From Saprospirales bacterium GYS_P2D (GTDB lineage: Bacteria > Bacteroidota > Bacteroidia > Chitinophagales > Saprospiraceae), in the NCBI GenBank assembly GCA_009833045.1, contig WUUP01000001.1:365586-429585 (forward strand): a DNA stretch of 64,000 nt, written 5' to 3'. A program made the translations under genes and the position numbers. This document shows positions 1-9,322 of this stretch, one piece after another. Position 1 is the first letter of the stretch; every line of letters starts with the position of its first letter. Below the pieces are notes generated by a model. That model was not told the DNA's origin and made no database searches. It was given only the letters and a program-made list of their open reading frames with translations.

Positions 1-1
1 C

Positions 2-238
2 GAACTCCGAAACTACCATACAGGAGAAGTGATCGATAAAGAACCTATAAATGTCAATATCGAATTTTACAGCGATGCATATACTTGGAATGGTGACCGT
101 AGAGCACTACCCGACAGAGTACGTCGATACATAGATCGAAATCTGGAGCCATTTCCGAGTGATCTCGATATGGTCATCGATGCCAATCAGAAAATACTCT
201 ATGTCTATGAAGATTTTGTAAAATCCATAAGTCATTAG
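2..238 (+). CDS. C-terminal fragment of an unrecognised protein
   Basis: The reading frame is open from the left edge to a TAG at 236-238, giving 78 codons. It is most likely the tail of a gene that begins outside the window. A GTG at 29 could start a 69-residue protein, but the frame continues upstream of it without a stop. The fragment is soluble and charged (NGDRRALPDRVRRYIDRN, then an end rich in Tyr, Glu and Asp), with no membrane segment. I do not recognise a family. A hairpin about 30 bases downstream supports this being the true gene end. Confidence 0.55.
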   Translation, partial: ELRNYHTGEVIDKEPINVNIEFYSDAYTWNGDRRALPDRVRRYIDRNLEPFPSDLDMVIDANQKILYVYEDFVKSISH

Positions 239-270
239 ATGACTTAGGTCAAAAATACCCGTCTATTAGT

Positions 271-302
271 ATAGGAGTCCGTCATTGACGATGGGCTCCT
301 AT
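271..302 (+). terminator. Hairpin after the edge gene
   Basis: ATAGGAG and CTCCTAT form the outer arms, and TCCGTC/GATGGG continues the stem with two G-T pairs, leaving a six-base loop. Only a short T-rich stretch (ATTTAGG) follows, so it is a plausible but not textbook intrinsic terminator. Confidence 0.45.
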
Positions 303-387
303 TTAGGTTTATAGTACATATAAAAACAAAATGACGGATAAATCCACAGCGAGCTTGCCATATTCTATAGACTCCCTATTTAAAAAA

Positions 388-1782
388 ATGAAGGTGTTTA
401 GCTATTTTCATATACTCGCTATCGCTCTCATCGTCCTCATGAGTAGCTGCAAATCAGGAAAAATCATGACCAATACGACCGATCCAAAAGATAAAAGTGA
501 CAGAATGACTCAGCTGGACGAAATACCCAACTCTCAACTGCTAATCACCTATAAGATTGCTAAACCGACATTGCGAGATTCGTTTCAGCAGGTATTGGAT
601 AGTATTTTCGAAACAGGTATCAATATCCCAGAACAAAACATCAGTGTATCTCTCCGACGGACTGATGACACATCACTTGACATCAAAGATCGACAAGTAC
701 TGGCTGAGATACCTCTATTGATTAATATCTCTAAGCGATCATTCTTGGGTAATCTCTTCGCCACCGGCCAGATCACACTACACTTGATCAGTGATATCAA
801 TATTACTCCTCAATGGGAGTTTCAGACAGCGACTCGCCTCGAATACCATGAATGGATCGAAAAGCCAAAAATCGGTGTTGGAGCAGTCTCTCTCCCTGGC
901 AAATGGCTAATGGATGAAGTCGTCAAGCGAATCAAAGAACGTACTACTACCGAAATAGACCGCAGTATAGCTGAAAATTTCGATCTCCGTCAGCATATCG
1001 CTCCTATAGCAGAGACGCTACTCTCCCCCTACCAGATAGATAGCACGGCAGGTCCCTGGCTCTATATGCAGACAGATAGCATCTATCTATCTCCGATCAT
1101 GGATGGCGAAAAATATAGCATGGGACAGCTCTCGGCCACCCTACAGACATCCGCTCATAGCGCAGCTCCGCCCCACACCGAGCCTGACAGTATACCCGCA
1201 TTCGGGTGGAGAGACATCGTAGAGGATAGGACCATACTACGCCTATGGACTGAAGTCCAATACGAATACCTCGGCAAGATCGCTCAGGCTCAGTTCGTCG
1301 GAAAAACCTTCTCCAGTGGAAAACGAGAGATCACTATCAATGACCTCAGCATATCAGGCAACGATGGTAGACTGGTAGTCAAAGCTGAGGTCGAGGGATC
1401 CTTTGATGGGACCATTGTATTAGTAGGTAGACCGGTGTATGAAGATCATATACTCACAGCAGAAGATGTAGAATGGGACCTCCAAACCAAAAACGTCCTG
1501 CACCAAGCTGCCAGTTGGCTCGGGAAAGGCTACATCATAAAACAACTCGATCAGATGTTGACATTTGATATGAATGAATACATCGAGAAAGCTCAGGAAG
1601 ACATCAGCGCAAAGCTACAGGAGCTCAAAAGCAATCAATCTGTTGATGTCCAAATAGACTGGGGAAAGATTGACTTAGAGCACTTTCATACACACGGGGA
1701 GCACCTCGAGGCTATGCTGAGTGCAGATATGCAGCTTCACATCATCATTGATGATCTGAGGAGACTCAATCCTAAAATTTAA
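388..1782 (+). CDS. DUF4403 family lipoprotein
   Basis: A predicted 464-residue lipoprotein of the DUF4403 family, whose function is unknown. The frame can be extended to an ATG at 331. The ATG at 388 is preferred because it puts a clean lipoprotein signal at the N-terminus: MKVFSYFH, a hydrophobic stretch, then the lipobox MSSC. After an Asp/Lys/Thr-rich tether, the body resembles DUF4403: a first half rich in amphipathic beta strands with paired Ile/Leu/Val patterns (LLITYKIAKPTLRDSF), a central segment with the LSPYQID region, and a second half ending in DLRRLNPKI. Such proteins are expected in the outer or inner membrane facing the periplasm. It stands alone, with the AraC-type regulator 53 bases downstream on the same strand, so weak co-transcription is possible. 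Confidence 0.75.
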   Translation: MKVFSYFHILAIALIVLMSSCKSGKIMTNTTDPKDKSDRMTQLDEIPNSQLLITYKIAKPTLRDSFQQVLDSIFETGINIPEQNISVSLRRTDDTSLDIKDRQVLAEIPLLINISKRSFLGNLFATGQITLHLISDINITPQWEFQTATRLEYHEWIEKPKIGVGAVSLPGKWLMDEVVKRIKERTTTEIDRSIAENFDLRQHIAPIAETLLSPYQIDSTAGPWLYMQTDSIYLSPIMDGEKYSMGQLSATLQTSAHSAAPPHTEPDSIPAFGWRDIVEDRTILRLWTEVQYEYLGKIAQAQFVGKTFSSGKREITINDLSISGNDGRLVVKAEVEGSFDGTIVLVGRPVYEDHILTAEDVEWDLQTKNVLHQAASWLGKGYIIKQLDQMLTFDMNEYIEKAQEDISAKLQELKSNQSVDVQIDWGKIDLEHFHTHGEHLEAMLSADMQLHIIIDDLRRLNPKI

Positions 1783-1835
1783 TCGATAGGACATCGTTAA
1801 ATTCCCTTTAGGACTTTCATCGCATCTCTACATCT

Positions 1836-2636
1836 ATGCCTCTTTATCAATTTGAATTTATTGATGACCCCCTCATCTCATTAGTCAGCTATGTGAAGTA
1901 TCAGGAGCTGACAGAAGATCATATCATGCTGGCATATCCGTACAGCTATTTAGTGTTTGACTATGGAGGCTGTCTGGTGACAGATCAAAAGGGAAATAAA
2001 TTTGACTTAATAAGGGCTTACTTCAAGCCTCCACGTCCCTATTATTTTCAATATACCAAGCAGGCGGATACACATTTTATGATCTTCAGAATGTCGCCAT
2101 CCAGCTATTGGAGGCTGACTGGCAGGGATGCCTCCAGCGCTCAGTACGAGCTACTTTCACCTGAGATGATTCTCCCCGATGACTCTTGGGAAGAAATCTA
2201 CTTTGCAGGAGAGAGCCCTGAAAAACTCAAAGACATAGGACTAAAAATGGCTGATCTCCTCAGATCTCAGCTGAGCATACGTCCTGCCACACCCGTAGAT
2301 GAGGTGACTGCTCATATCATGTACTCTGAGGGAGTCATGGCGATCCCTGATTTATTGAGAGAGTTTGGCTTTTCGCAAAGTACCCTCTTGAGACACTTTA
2401 AGCGATATATCGGGATGACTCCAAGTATGTTTCTCAGGGTTGTAAGGTTTAATGCTATACTCAACAAGATTAATGGGGAAGTCCCGTTTCAAGAGATCAT
2501 ACATCAGTATGACTTTTATGACTTCAGCCATATGACTAAGGACTTCTTACAGTTTGCTAATACCACTCCGAGAGCCTATCTCGGAGACAGATTTGAGTTG
2601 ATCAGAGAGATATTTCTAAAGGTCCGGCCAGATTGA
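1836..2636 (+). CDS. AraC family transcriptional regulator
   Basis: A 266-residue regulator. The C-terminal part, about residues 157-250, is an AraC-type double helix-turn-helix: a first helix pair in AIPDLLREFGFSQSTLLRHF and the family-typical second half around FYDFSHMTKDFLQFANTTPRAYL, matching the usual (F/Y)xxxSxFxxxFxxxxGxTPxxY pattern. The N-terminal 150 residues look like a small-molecule sensing domain, as in the DUF6597-type AraC proteins common in Bacteroidota, but no ligand can be assigned. It is transcribed after the DUF4403 gene and ends at a strong bidirectional terminator before the convergent M16 protease. Confidence 0.85.
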   Translation: MPLYQFEFIDDPLISLVSYVKYQELTEDHIMLAYPYSYLVFDYGGCLVTDQKGNKFDLIRAYFKPPRPYYFQYTKQADTHFMIFRMSPSSYWRLTGRDASSAQYELLSPEMILPDDSWEEIYFAGESPEKLKDIGLKMADLLRSQLSIRPATPVDEVTAHIMYSEGVMAIPDLLREFGFSQSTLLRHFKRYIGMTPSMFLRVVRFNAILNKINGEVPFQEIIHQYDFYDFSHMTKDFLQFANTTPRAYLGDRFELIREIFLKVRPD

Positions 2637-2793
2637 CGAATATTTACATATCAGGATCCTGAATTCGAGATAACATTGTACTATCTGCTTAACACATCAA
2701 AGCTTCCTTTTGCTTAACCAAAAAAGGTTTCTACAATGCTTTCAACTTACTTTTTGCTAAGAAGTAAATCCTAAATCACAAGGCAAAAAGAAA

Positions 2794-2822
2794 AAAAAAG
2801 AGGCTCAGCGGCCTCTTTTTTG
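2794..2822. terminator. Bidirectional intrinsic terminator
   Basis: AAAAAGAGGC, a short loop (TCAGCG), then GCCTCTTTTTT. The stem has T runs on both strands, and it lies between the convergent AraC-type gene (+) and M16 protease gene (-), so it can end both transcripts. The rest of the 222-base gap holds no ORF I can support. Confidence 0.85.
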
Positions 2823-2858
2823 TTTTAAATACATGGTATGTCAATATGCATCTCTCAC

Positions 2859-5585
2859 TTATGGCTTAATCGCACTTTTAGCGAAGTCTCCAGCCTTGAC
2901 ATATGAGATCTTATCTGGCTTGATGTATTCGGCGAAAGCCTTACTGACATCCTCTGCAGTCAGTTCTTGTACCTTTTCTTCGAGCTCTTGATTCCACATC
3001 ATGGTGCGATCATTTTCGAGATAAGTATTGAGCACATTAGTGAGATAGTTGTCCTGAGACCTACTCACTTGCTGCTGCTGTAGCCATCCTTTTTTAGCAT
3101 CTTCTACCTCCTCTGCCGAGAATCCTTCTTTGATTGCTTTTTCCAGCTCCTCTTTAAATGCTTTTTCGAGGGCTTCGACATTCTCTGGAGCATAAATGGC
3201 ATAGGCACCCCAGGTGGTCTTCTCGACATCTGAGCTACTATTCATGAATGATCCTACGCCATAACTGAGCCCGTCCTGCTGTCTAATACGATCTCCTAAT
3301 CTCGAGCTTAGCGATCCTCCACCAAAAATGTAATTAGCCAACATCAAAGCAGGATAATCTGGGTCTTCATCTCCCATCTCAAAGGTATAGCCTGCGAAGA
3401 ATCCTGCATTGGCTTTATCTGGTGTCTCTATATTGATATTATCCGCTTCTACGTCATAGACTGTCGGTACGAGCTTGACATAGTCCTTTAGAGTAGTCCA
3501 GTCTAAGAATGCCTCGTCTAATACAGCCTTGATCTCTGCGGGGTCGCAGTCGCCGACTACCGATACTGTCGCATCTTGAGATCCATAGAAGTCTTCATAA
3601 AACTGCTGCACCTCTTCGAGTTCGAGCGCTTTGATGGCTTCTGCCTCTTCTTCAAATGTATAATTGTAGCGCACATCTGACTCCGGATACGGATTGATAT
3701 GCTTGAATATAGTACGCTGAGCGAGCGCCATAGGCTGAGACTTTTGCTCCTCGATTTGTGCCAGACGCTCATCCTTCAGCTTTTCAAATTCCTCTGCCGG
3801 AAATGAGGCACCTCGTACCACCTCTCCTGCGAGTGCTATCGCATCGTCCAGATACTCTCTCTCCGTCTCCAGTGTGATAGTGAATGAGTTATTTCCTCCG
3901 TACATTCTGACATTCGTCTTGAGATTGTCAAATGCATCTTGGATATCCTGACGGGTCATCGTCTCCGTACCCTTATCCAGCATCGAAGCTGCAAAACTCG
4001 AAGCTATCCCCTTGGATCGCAACGATGTCTCAGTACCAAACTTAAACCGCAACGTGGCTCTCACCGCATCACCACGAGTCTCTTTCGGCATAAATACGTA
4101 GTCGATCGCATTAGGCTTTACATGCCTCTCGACTCTACCTTCGATATTCGCAGGAGTCGGATCAAATTCCTCTCCCATACTCACTGCTTCTCGACCTGTG
4201 TACTGACCGACCAAGGTCGCTATATCAGGCGTCTCTGGTATCTCTACACGATCGGGCGCCTCCTCTGGGATGAACATACCGACCGTTCTATTAGATGGCT
4301 TGAGATACTTCTGAGCGACTCGCATCACATCCTCGAGCGACACTTCTTCCACACGATCTCTATACAAAAATGCTAATCTCCAATCTCCAGCAGCGATAAA
4401 ATTTGACATAAACACACCCACTTGACGAGAATCATTGAATGAAAGTTCAAACTGCTTAGTCAGCGAGGTTTTAGCTCTATCTACCTCCTCTTGAGTGAAG
4501 TTCATCTTAGCGATTGTATCGAGTGTCGCAGTGAGTGTCTCACGAGCTTCGTCTATGCTTTTATCTTTGAGCACATCTGCGCCAAAATATAGGAATCCTG
4601 GCTCATTCAATCCAGCAGCCCAGCCCCATACATTAGTTGTTTTCTTAGTATCCACGAGTGCCTTATAGAGACGACCTGCAGGCTCAGCTGTCAGTATCTC
4701 ATTGAGCACATCGATGGCTGGGTAGTCTGGATGCGCTCCCGCACAGATATGGTAGAGTGCGGCCAAGGCCTGTACATCTCCGACACGCTTCAGCGTGACT
4801 AATCGCTCACCATCCTGTGTAGGCTCCAGCGTGTAGGTCTTGACGAGCTCACGCTCAGGCTTTGGTATCGATCCAAAGTATTCAGAGATCCACTCTTTAG
4901 TCTGGTCGAGATCAAATTTTCCGACTACTAATAATACAGCATTATCAGGCTGATAGTACTCCTTATAAAAATTTTGGAGGCGCTCGATAGGCACATTTTC
5001 CAAGTCCGCACGAGCTCCGATAGTAGTCTGACCATAGTTGTGCCATTGATAGGCGGAGGCCATGACTCGCTTCATCAGCACACCTGTCGGATTGTTTTCT
5101 CCCATTTCAAATTCATTGCGCACCACGGTCATCTCGCTTTTGAGATCTTCTCCCGAGATGAATGAATTGACCATACGATCTGCCTCCATTCGGAGTGCCC
5201 ATTCGAGATTTTCATCTGTCGCCGTCAGTGTCTCAAAGTAGTTAGTCCTGTCAAACCATGTCGTCCCATTGTAAAAAGCACCGTGATCCTTGAGCTGCTT
5301 AGCAATATCCGCATGATCAGGTGTCCCCTTAAACACTAAATGCTCGAGCAAGTGCGCCATACCTGTCTCTCCATAGTCCTCATGACGACTACCGACGAGA
5401 TAGGTGACATTGACTGTCACTTGTGGCTTAGATGGATCCGGAAATAGTAATACCCGTAGGCCATTTGGCAATGTATACTCAGATATACCTTCGACCTCGG
5501 CGACCTTAGTCATCTCGGCCTCCTGAGCCTGTAGTGTAGTGATGCAGCATAAGAATAGTGTGAAATACCCCAAGATAAATTTCAT
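2859..5585 (-). CDS. M16 family zinc metallopeptidase, secreted, two-domain
   Basis: A 908-residue insulinase/pitrilysin-type protease. A signal peptide ends near residue 20 (CCITTLQA, then QEAE), placing it in the periplasm or envelope. The inverted zinc motif HLLEH lies at residues 78-82. The third ligand is probably E158 in VVRNEFEMGE, 76 residues after the second His, the normal spacing for M16. The protein carries two M16 halves. The first is the catalytic one (about 30-460). The second (about 480-905) lacks HxxEH and keeps the structural FAGYTFEMG and SGLGDRIRQQ-like pattern of the inactive half, as in bacterial fused pitrilysins. The gene is monocistronic: convergent with the AraC-type gene and divergent from the bacilliredoxin. 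Confidence 0.92.
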   Translation of the reverse strand: MKFILGYFTLFLCCITTLQAQEAEMTKVAEVEGISEYTLPNGLRVLLFPDPSKPQVTVNVTYLVGSRHEDYGETGMAHLLEHLVFKGTPDHADIAKQLKDHGAFYNGTTWFDRTNYFETLTATDENLEWALRMEADRMVNSFISGEDLKSEMTVVRNEFEMGENNPTGVLMKRVMASAYQWHNYGQTTIGARADLENVPIERLQNFYKEYYQPDNAVLLVVGKFDLDQTKEWISEYFGSIPKPERELVKTYTLEPTQDGERLVTLKRVGDVQALAALYHICAGAHPDYPAIDVLNEILTAEPAGRLYKALVDTKKTTNVWGWAAGLNEPGFLYFGADVLKDKSIDEARETLTATLDTIAKMNFTQEEVDRAKTSLTKQFELSFNDSRQVGVFMSNFIAAGDWRLAFLYRDRVEEVSLEDVMRVAQKYLKPSNRTVGMFIPEEAPDRVEIPETPDIATLVGQYTGREAVSMGEEFDPTPANIEGRVERHVKPNAIDYVFMPKETRGDAVRATLRFKFGTETSLRSKGIASSFAASMLDKGTETMTRQDIQDAFDNLKTNVRMYGGNNSFTITLETEREYLDDAIALAGEVVRGASFPAEEFEKLKDERLAQIEEQKSQPMALAQRTIFKHINPYPESDVRYNYTFEEEAEAIKALELEEVQQFYEDFYGSQDATVSVVGDCDPAEIKAVLDEAFLDWTTLKDYVKLVPTVYDVEADNINIETPDKANAGFFAGYTFEMGDEDPDYPALMLANYIFGGGSLSSRLGDRIRQQDGLSYGVGSFMNSSSDVEKTTWGAYAIYAPENVEALEKAFKEELEKAIKEGFSAEEVEDAKKGWLQQQQVSRSQDNYLTNVLNTYLENDRTMMWNQELEEKVQELTAEDVSKAFAEYIKPDKISYVKAGDFAKSAIKP

Positions 5586-5757
5586 AGTTCCTTCAGATTT
5601 TGTTTGGTTTTAGAATAGTCTATAATAATAAAGCCTTGAGAGATCAAAATATTTTCATTGGTAGAATTATTTCTGACTTTCGTCCAATTCTAATCCATCC
5701 CCACGCCTGAAACCTTTCATAGAATCATATAGTTATGTCTGTAAGAATAACAGAAAG

Positions 5758-6150
5758 ATGAGTTTTTTAAATAAGATACAGTCTAAGTTAAAATCTAATA
5801 TCAACGAAGAGTGGCACGTACTCAACGACATGAGTCAACTCGATGAGGTAGATGAAAAGTCTAAAGATGGCTTGGTAGTACTCTTCAAACATAGTGTGAC
5901 CTGTGGTATCAGCGCTGGAGCAAAGCATCGGATCGAGAGCGAATGGGAAAATTTGGATACACCGATTAGCTTTTACTACTTAGACCTATTAGCCTATAGG
6001 CCTATCAGCAATGCAATCGCCGACCGATATCAAGTGATCCATCAATCGCCACAAATCATAGTGATCAAGGATGGCGTAGCTGTCTATGACACATCTCATC
6101 ACAAGATCAGCATGAGCGATCTCAATGATGCCTTAGCACGTGTAGTATAA
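5758..6150 (+). CDS. ytxJ: Bacillithiol-system redox protein YtxJ (monothiol bacilliredoxin)
   Basis: A 130-residue thioredoxin-fold protein of the YtxJ family (DUF2847). The diagnostic stretch is VVLFKHSVTCGIS, with C49 at the active position and no other cysteine in the chain, so it is a monothiol enzyme. The family is thought to remove bacillithiol from protein thiols, or at least to accompany bacillithiol pathways, which are widespread in Bacteroidota. It has no signal peptide and is cytosolic. The gene is divergent from the M16 protease (172-base gap) and ends six bases from the convergent FKBP gene. Confidence 0.85.
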   Translation: MSFLNKIQSKLKSNINEEWHVLNDMSQLDEVDEKSKDGLVVLFKHSVTCGISAGAKHRIESEWENLDTPISFYYLDLLAYRPISNAIADRYQVIHQSPQIIVIKDGVAVYDTSHHKISMSDLNDALARVV

Positions 6151-6156
6151 GCAGAG

Positions 6157-7011
6157 TTACTGCACATCTACTATTTCAAAATATATCTGAACAGGAGTAT
6201 TGCGATCCAACATCCACTCATCTCGCCATGGACTCAAAAGATTATAGGGTACGTAGAGGGTGCCTCTTCCTTGATTAGCGAATGAATCCAATCCACTTGT
6301 GATACCTACTGGTGCTTCTGATAGGTCCACTGATCGAGGAGTAGTGGCGTAGCTCTCATCCACGACATCACCCGAGAGTGTTGATGCTACATATAGTAGA
6401 GAGACGATACTGCTATCAGTAACTTGAGGAAATCCCCCTAAGCTCTGTGGCACATAGTACACGCTATCACTGACGAGCGTATCAAGTATCATATTTTCCT
6501 GGAGATGGGCTCTGATGAGCCGGGACTGATAGTCGGCAGGATCACTGTAAAATTCTACAAGATCTACCTCAAATCTCACGACAGACTCAGGCGGCACACC
6601 AGGCTGTGGAGTATCATCATAGGCCAGATCGGGAGGTATGATCAGGGACACTTTTCCTCCCCGACCGATATATCGCAGCCCCTCTGTGACCCCTCTGAGC
6701 AGATCATCACTCTTGAGTGTGATAGGCATATCGGGACTTTGCTGATCAAATAATTCATCATCAAGTAGATAAGCTTCATAGCCCATGATGACAGTATCAT
6801 TAGAACTGGGGACTCCATCTACATATGCACCACTATCTATGACGGCATAGTAGAGCCCAGAGTTAGACTCTGTATACTCTCGATCTTGCTGACTCAGCAT
6901 GAGATTGAGATCCTGACGGATGGCCTCAAAGTCAGTAGTCTCTACGCAAGCAAAATAAAGCACCAATAGTACTCCTCCCAATATCAACTGGAACACTATT
7001 GATGCCTTCAT
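6157..7011 (-). CDS. FKBP-type peptidyl-prolyl isomerase-like envelope protein
   Basis: A 284-residue exported protein with two FKBP-like halves, about residues 50-155 and 165-284. The first keeps the pattern Y..YLLDDELFDQ, LRGVTEGLRYIGRGGKVSLIIPPDLAYDD and a final VRFEVDLVEF. The second is more degenerate (LDSFANQGRGTLYVPYNLL). The N-terminus MKASIVFQLILGGVLLVLYFAC is a signal segment with a Cys that could be a non-standard lipobox. The start lies three bases after the stop of the paralogous lipoprotein gene upstream, so the pair forms an operon. Several prolyl-isomerase active-site aromatics seem missing, so activity is uncertain; a chaperone role is possible. Confidence 0.75.
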   Translation of the reverse strand: MKASIVFQLILGGVLLVLYFACVETTDFEAIRQDLNLMLSQQDREYTESNSGLYYAVIDSGAYVDGVPSSNDTVIMGYEAYLLDDELFDQQSPDMPITLKSDDLLRGVTEGLRYIGRGGKVSLIIPPDLAYDDTPQPGVPPESVVRFEVDLVEFYSDPADYQSRLIRAHLQENMILDTLVSDSVYYVPQSLGGFPQVTDSSIVSLLYVASTLSGDVVDESYATTPRSVDLSEAPVGITSGLDSFANQGRGTLYVPYNLLSPWRDEWMLDRNTPVQIYFEIVDVQ

Positions 7012-7014
7012 ATC

Positions 7015-7836
7015 TTATTGAAATGAGATCAATTCAATGTCAAATGCGATGGGATAGTTGCCCGGAATACTACCACTACCCTGCGCTCCATAGGCTAAGT
7101 AAGATGGTATAAGTAATGTTCCTTTGCCTCCAGGCGCAAACAATGGAATACCTAAAGTCCAACCCTCGATCACACCACCGAGACTGATCGTGAGCGCCTC
7201 TCCTCTATCGTACGAACTGTCAAACTGAGTTCCGTTGAGGAAGTATCCTTTATAGTCTACTGTCACTGTAGATGAGCTCGCAGGATTATCTCCGTCTCCT
7301 GGCTCCTCGATCACATAGTATAGACCATCCGATGTGCGCTCTACGTTGAGATTATTTTGAGTAGCATAGTCAGTGATCAGATCATCATTGTACTCTACTA
7401 CGCTGTCATATGCTCCGAGCACAATGATCTCATATATAATAAGCCCTTCAGATATACCTCCATTAGATAGACTTGGTGGAATATAAACTCTGATCGTACC
7501 TCCTTCGCTGATGAGTTTTACTCCTTCTCGGAGACCATCATTGAGATCACTGACCGCTAATGCTACAGGAAATCCGTTCGTATATGTGCTTCCAGTGACT
7601 TCATTGTCAAGATTATAGGCTCTGAAGTGAAAATTTAAGAACTGATCATCAGTGATCGGCTCACCATCTCCCTGATCCATGATCGAGTAGTATAGTCCAC
7701 TGCCTGAAGCCTCAGCCGTCAGACCGTGCTCGGCCAAAAATTCCTCAATAGAGGCGTCATCATCACCTCCACATGAGGTCAGACAAAGACTCAATACGGC
7801 GAATAGAAATAAACTACTTATAGATAAAAATTTCAT
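7015..7836 (-). CDS. FKBP-type peptidyl-prolyl cis-trans isomerase lipoprotein
   Basis: A 273-residue lipoprotein: hydrophobic leader, lipobox LTSC, then GGDDD, the acidic tether often seen on surface-exposed Bacteroidota lipoproteins. Two FKBP modules follow. The second, about residues 180-273, is canonical: VTVDYKGYFLNGTQFDSSYDR, VIEGWTLGIPLFAPGGKGTL, IPSYLAYG and FDIELISF. The first, about 50-145, is diverged. It probably speeds proline isomerisation during folding of exported proteins. It is the first gene of a two-gene operon with the diverged paralogue. A TAGTTTTG promoter-like box lies 38 bases before the start. Confidence 0.88.
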   Translation of the reverse strand: MKFLSISSLFLFAVLSLCLTSCGGDDDASIEEFLAEHGLTAEASGSGLYYSIMDQGDGEPITDDQFLNFHFRAYNLDNEVTGSTYTNGFPVALAVSDLNDGLREGVKLISEGGTIRVYIPPSLSNGGISEGLIIYEIIVLGAYDSVVEYNDDLITDYATQNNLNVERTSDGLYYVIEEPGDGDNPASSSTVTVDYKGYFLNGTQFDSSYDRGEALTISLGGVIEGWTLGIPLFAPGGKGTLLIPSYLAYGAQGSGSIPGNYPIAFDIELISFQ

Positions 7837-7873
7837 TGATTTTGATTTGTGATTGTATTCATAAAGGAAGGCG

Positions 7874-7881
7874 CAAAACTA
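7874..7881 (-). promoter_or_regulatory. Candidate -7 promoter box for the FKBP operon
   Basis: On the minus strand this reads TAGTTTTG followed by CGCCTTCC, a perfect match to the Bacteroidota TAnnTTTG box. It lies 38 bases before the ATG at 7836, which would give a leader of about 25 bases. The upstream -33 element is weak (TCTC at 18 bases). The block TTTTGCGCCTTCC recurs before proS. Confidence 0.45.
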
Positions 7882-7957
7882 ATACATATGTCCACATATG
7901 AGAGCCCCACCTCCTAATAACGCATCTAATCGTAAAATGTACTATGCCGTAGCTCCT

Positions 7958-8971
7958 TTATTTTGTCATAGAGAGATGAGACTCTGCTCGTGCGATGACA
8001 TTCTCTCGGATATTACTGTAATAAAAATTAATATCCGCTATGTGATAGTTCTTTCGGGTGAATAAGAAGCTCCAAGGAAATTTGGGCTTTTCTACCCAAA
8101 GCATACCATCGTGTACCTGCGCATCTACGAGCTCTGGAAACAATCGATTAAAATTTCTCAAAATCGCTCCTTTATTGAGCTCTTTCCGAGCAGTGGATTC
8201 TTCTATAGTCCAAGTAAGCGGATTAGTCACGAGTATGGAGTCTCCAGTGATAGCATCCGGTACATAGCCTCGCTTATATGTGCGCCAGCTGATGATACAT
8301 CCTGTATCTTCTTGCCCGGCACAGGGCTGTAGACTTTCATACTTATCTATTGCAATAGGCATCCCGATGAGATAGGCAGCGACAAGCTGATCCTGCAGAT
8401 CTGTCCCATCAAAATACTCAGCAAGAAGACGTGTAGTATGGGTAGTACCTTGACTATGAGAAGCAATAATGATGGGGCGTCCTTGATTTTCTGTTTTTAA
8501 ATAGTGCTCAAAAGCATCTCGCACATCTCTATACGCTCTATCAAAAGCCTGCTCAGCTATGGCTGGCTCAGCATCGTAATAGGACTCAATATGCGCCTGA
8601 CGGTATCTCGGAGCATAGACTCTACCTGCACTGTTGAATGCTGATGCCTGAAATTTTATAGAACTCTCGTCTGTACTGCGATTCAGATCTTCATCTCGGA
8701 TATCCGCATTCCAATGCAGCTCCCCCTTGTACTTAGTATAAGTAGTGGGGTGAACAAAGAAAACATCTACCTCCTCCACCTTAGTAGGTGAGATCTCCTT
8801 AGGTACTTGGTCAGCAAGATCTACTATATCTGGATGTGCCGCCCAATGATCGAGCTGACTATAGTCAAGACTCTGCCATGACTCGTCATTCAAAGTAGGA
8901 TAAGATCGGCAGCTGATGATAGTACTGGCTATAGCCAATATCATGAAATATCTATAAAAAGTAGGGCTCAT
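7958..8971 (-). CDS. DUF3089 family lipoprotein, alpha/beta-hydrolase-like
   Basis: A predicted 337-residue lipoprotein. The frame extends to 9070, but the ATG at 8971 gives a proper signal (MSPTFYRYFMILAIAST with lipobox IISC), so I start there. The body matches DUF3089: the strand VDVFFVHPTTY, the nucleophile elbow IIIASHSQGT with Ser about residue 173, and YLIGMPI after it. This family has an alpha/beta-hydrolase fold of the lipase type, but the substrate is unknown. It probably sits on the periplasmic or outer face of the envelope. It is divergent from the secreted metalloprotease. Confidence 0.82.
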   Translation of the reverse strand: MSPTFYRYFMILAIASTIISCRSYPTLNDESWQSLDYSQLDHWAAHPDIVDLADQVPKEISPTKVEEVDVFFVHPTTYTKYKGELHWNADIRDEDLNRSTDESSIKFQASAFNSAGRVYAPRYRQAHIESYYDAEPAIAEQAFDRAYRDVRDAFEHYLKTENQGRPIIIASHSQGTTHTTRLLAEYFDGTDLQDQLVAAYLIGMPIAIDKYESLQPCAGQEDTGCIISWRTYKRGYVPDAITGDSILVTNPLTWTIEESTARKELNKGAILRNFNRLFPELVDAQVHDGMLWVEKPKFPWSFLFTRKNYHIADINFYYSNIRENVIARAESHLSMTK

Positions 8972-9322
8972 GAGGTACCTAAAAACTTGTATTAAAGAAT
9001 CAATTGATATCAAGCCGAACTTATTACAATTACATTTAGTTCTCATACTCCCCCTATGATTTTCTTGCATTTAAGTGTAAGCTACTTATCAAAAATCGGC
9101 CAAATCATCTCCAAATAGACATTATTCCCAAAAGTGTAAGCTATATTGCACTCCTAACCCCTACTCTCAATGTGCTACAAATAGTCTACAATCGTCAGAC
9201 AATTGTAATACATCGAATCTACGAGAGTACTATTCCGATGTAAGACAATCCTGTTTTGTAACCTTATTTATCATCCTGCTTCAGTCATCAAATATTGATG
9301 CTGATCGTAGTCTAATTCTGCT
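8972..9322. other. Divergent intergenic region, no gene seen
   Basis: The 351 bases between the DUF3089 and metalloprotease starts must hold both promoters. I found no convincing TAnnTTTG box in either direction. The only structure noticed is a 12-base direct repeat, AAGTGTAAGCTA at 9073-9084 and 9132-9143. Confidence 0.4.

Noticed and set aside
9073-9143. 12-base direct repeat AAGTGTAAGCTA in the DUF3089/metalloprotease gap
   Set aside because: Only two copies 59 bases apart in AT-rich DNA, not linked to a start or a promoter box. Listed in the gap description but too weak for a claim.
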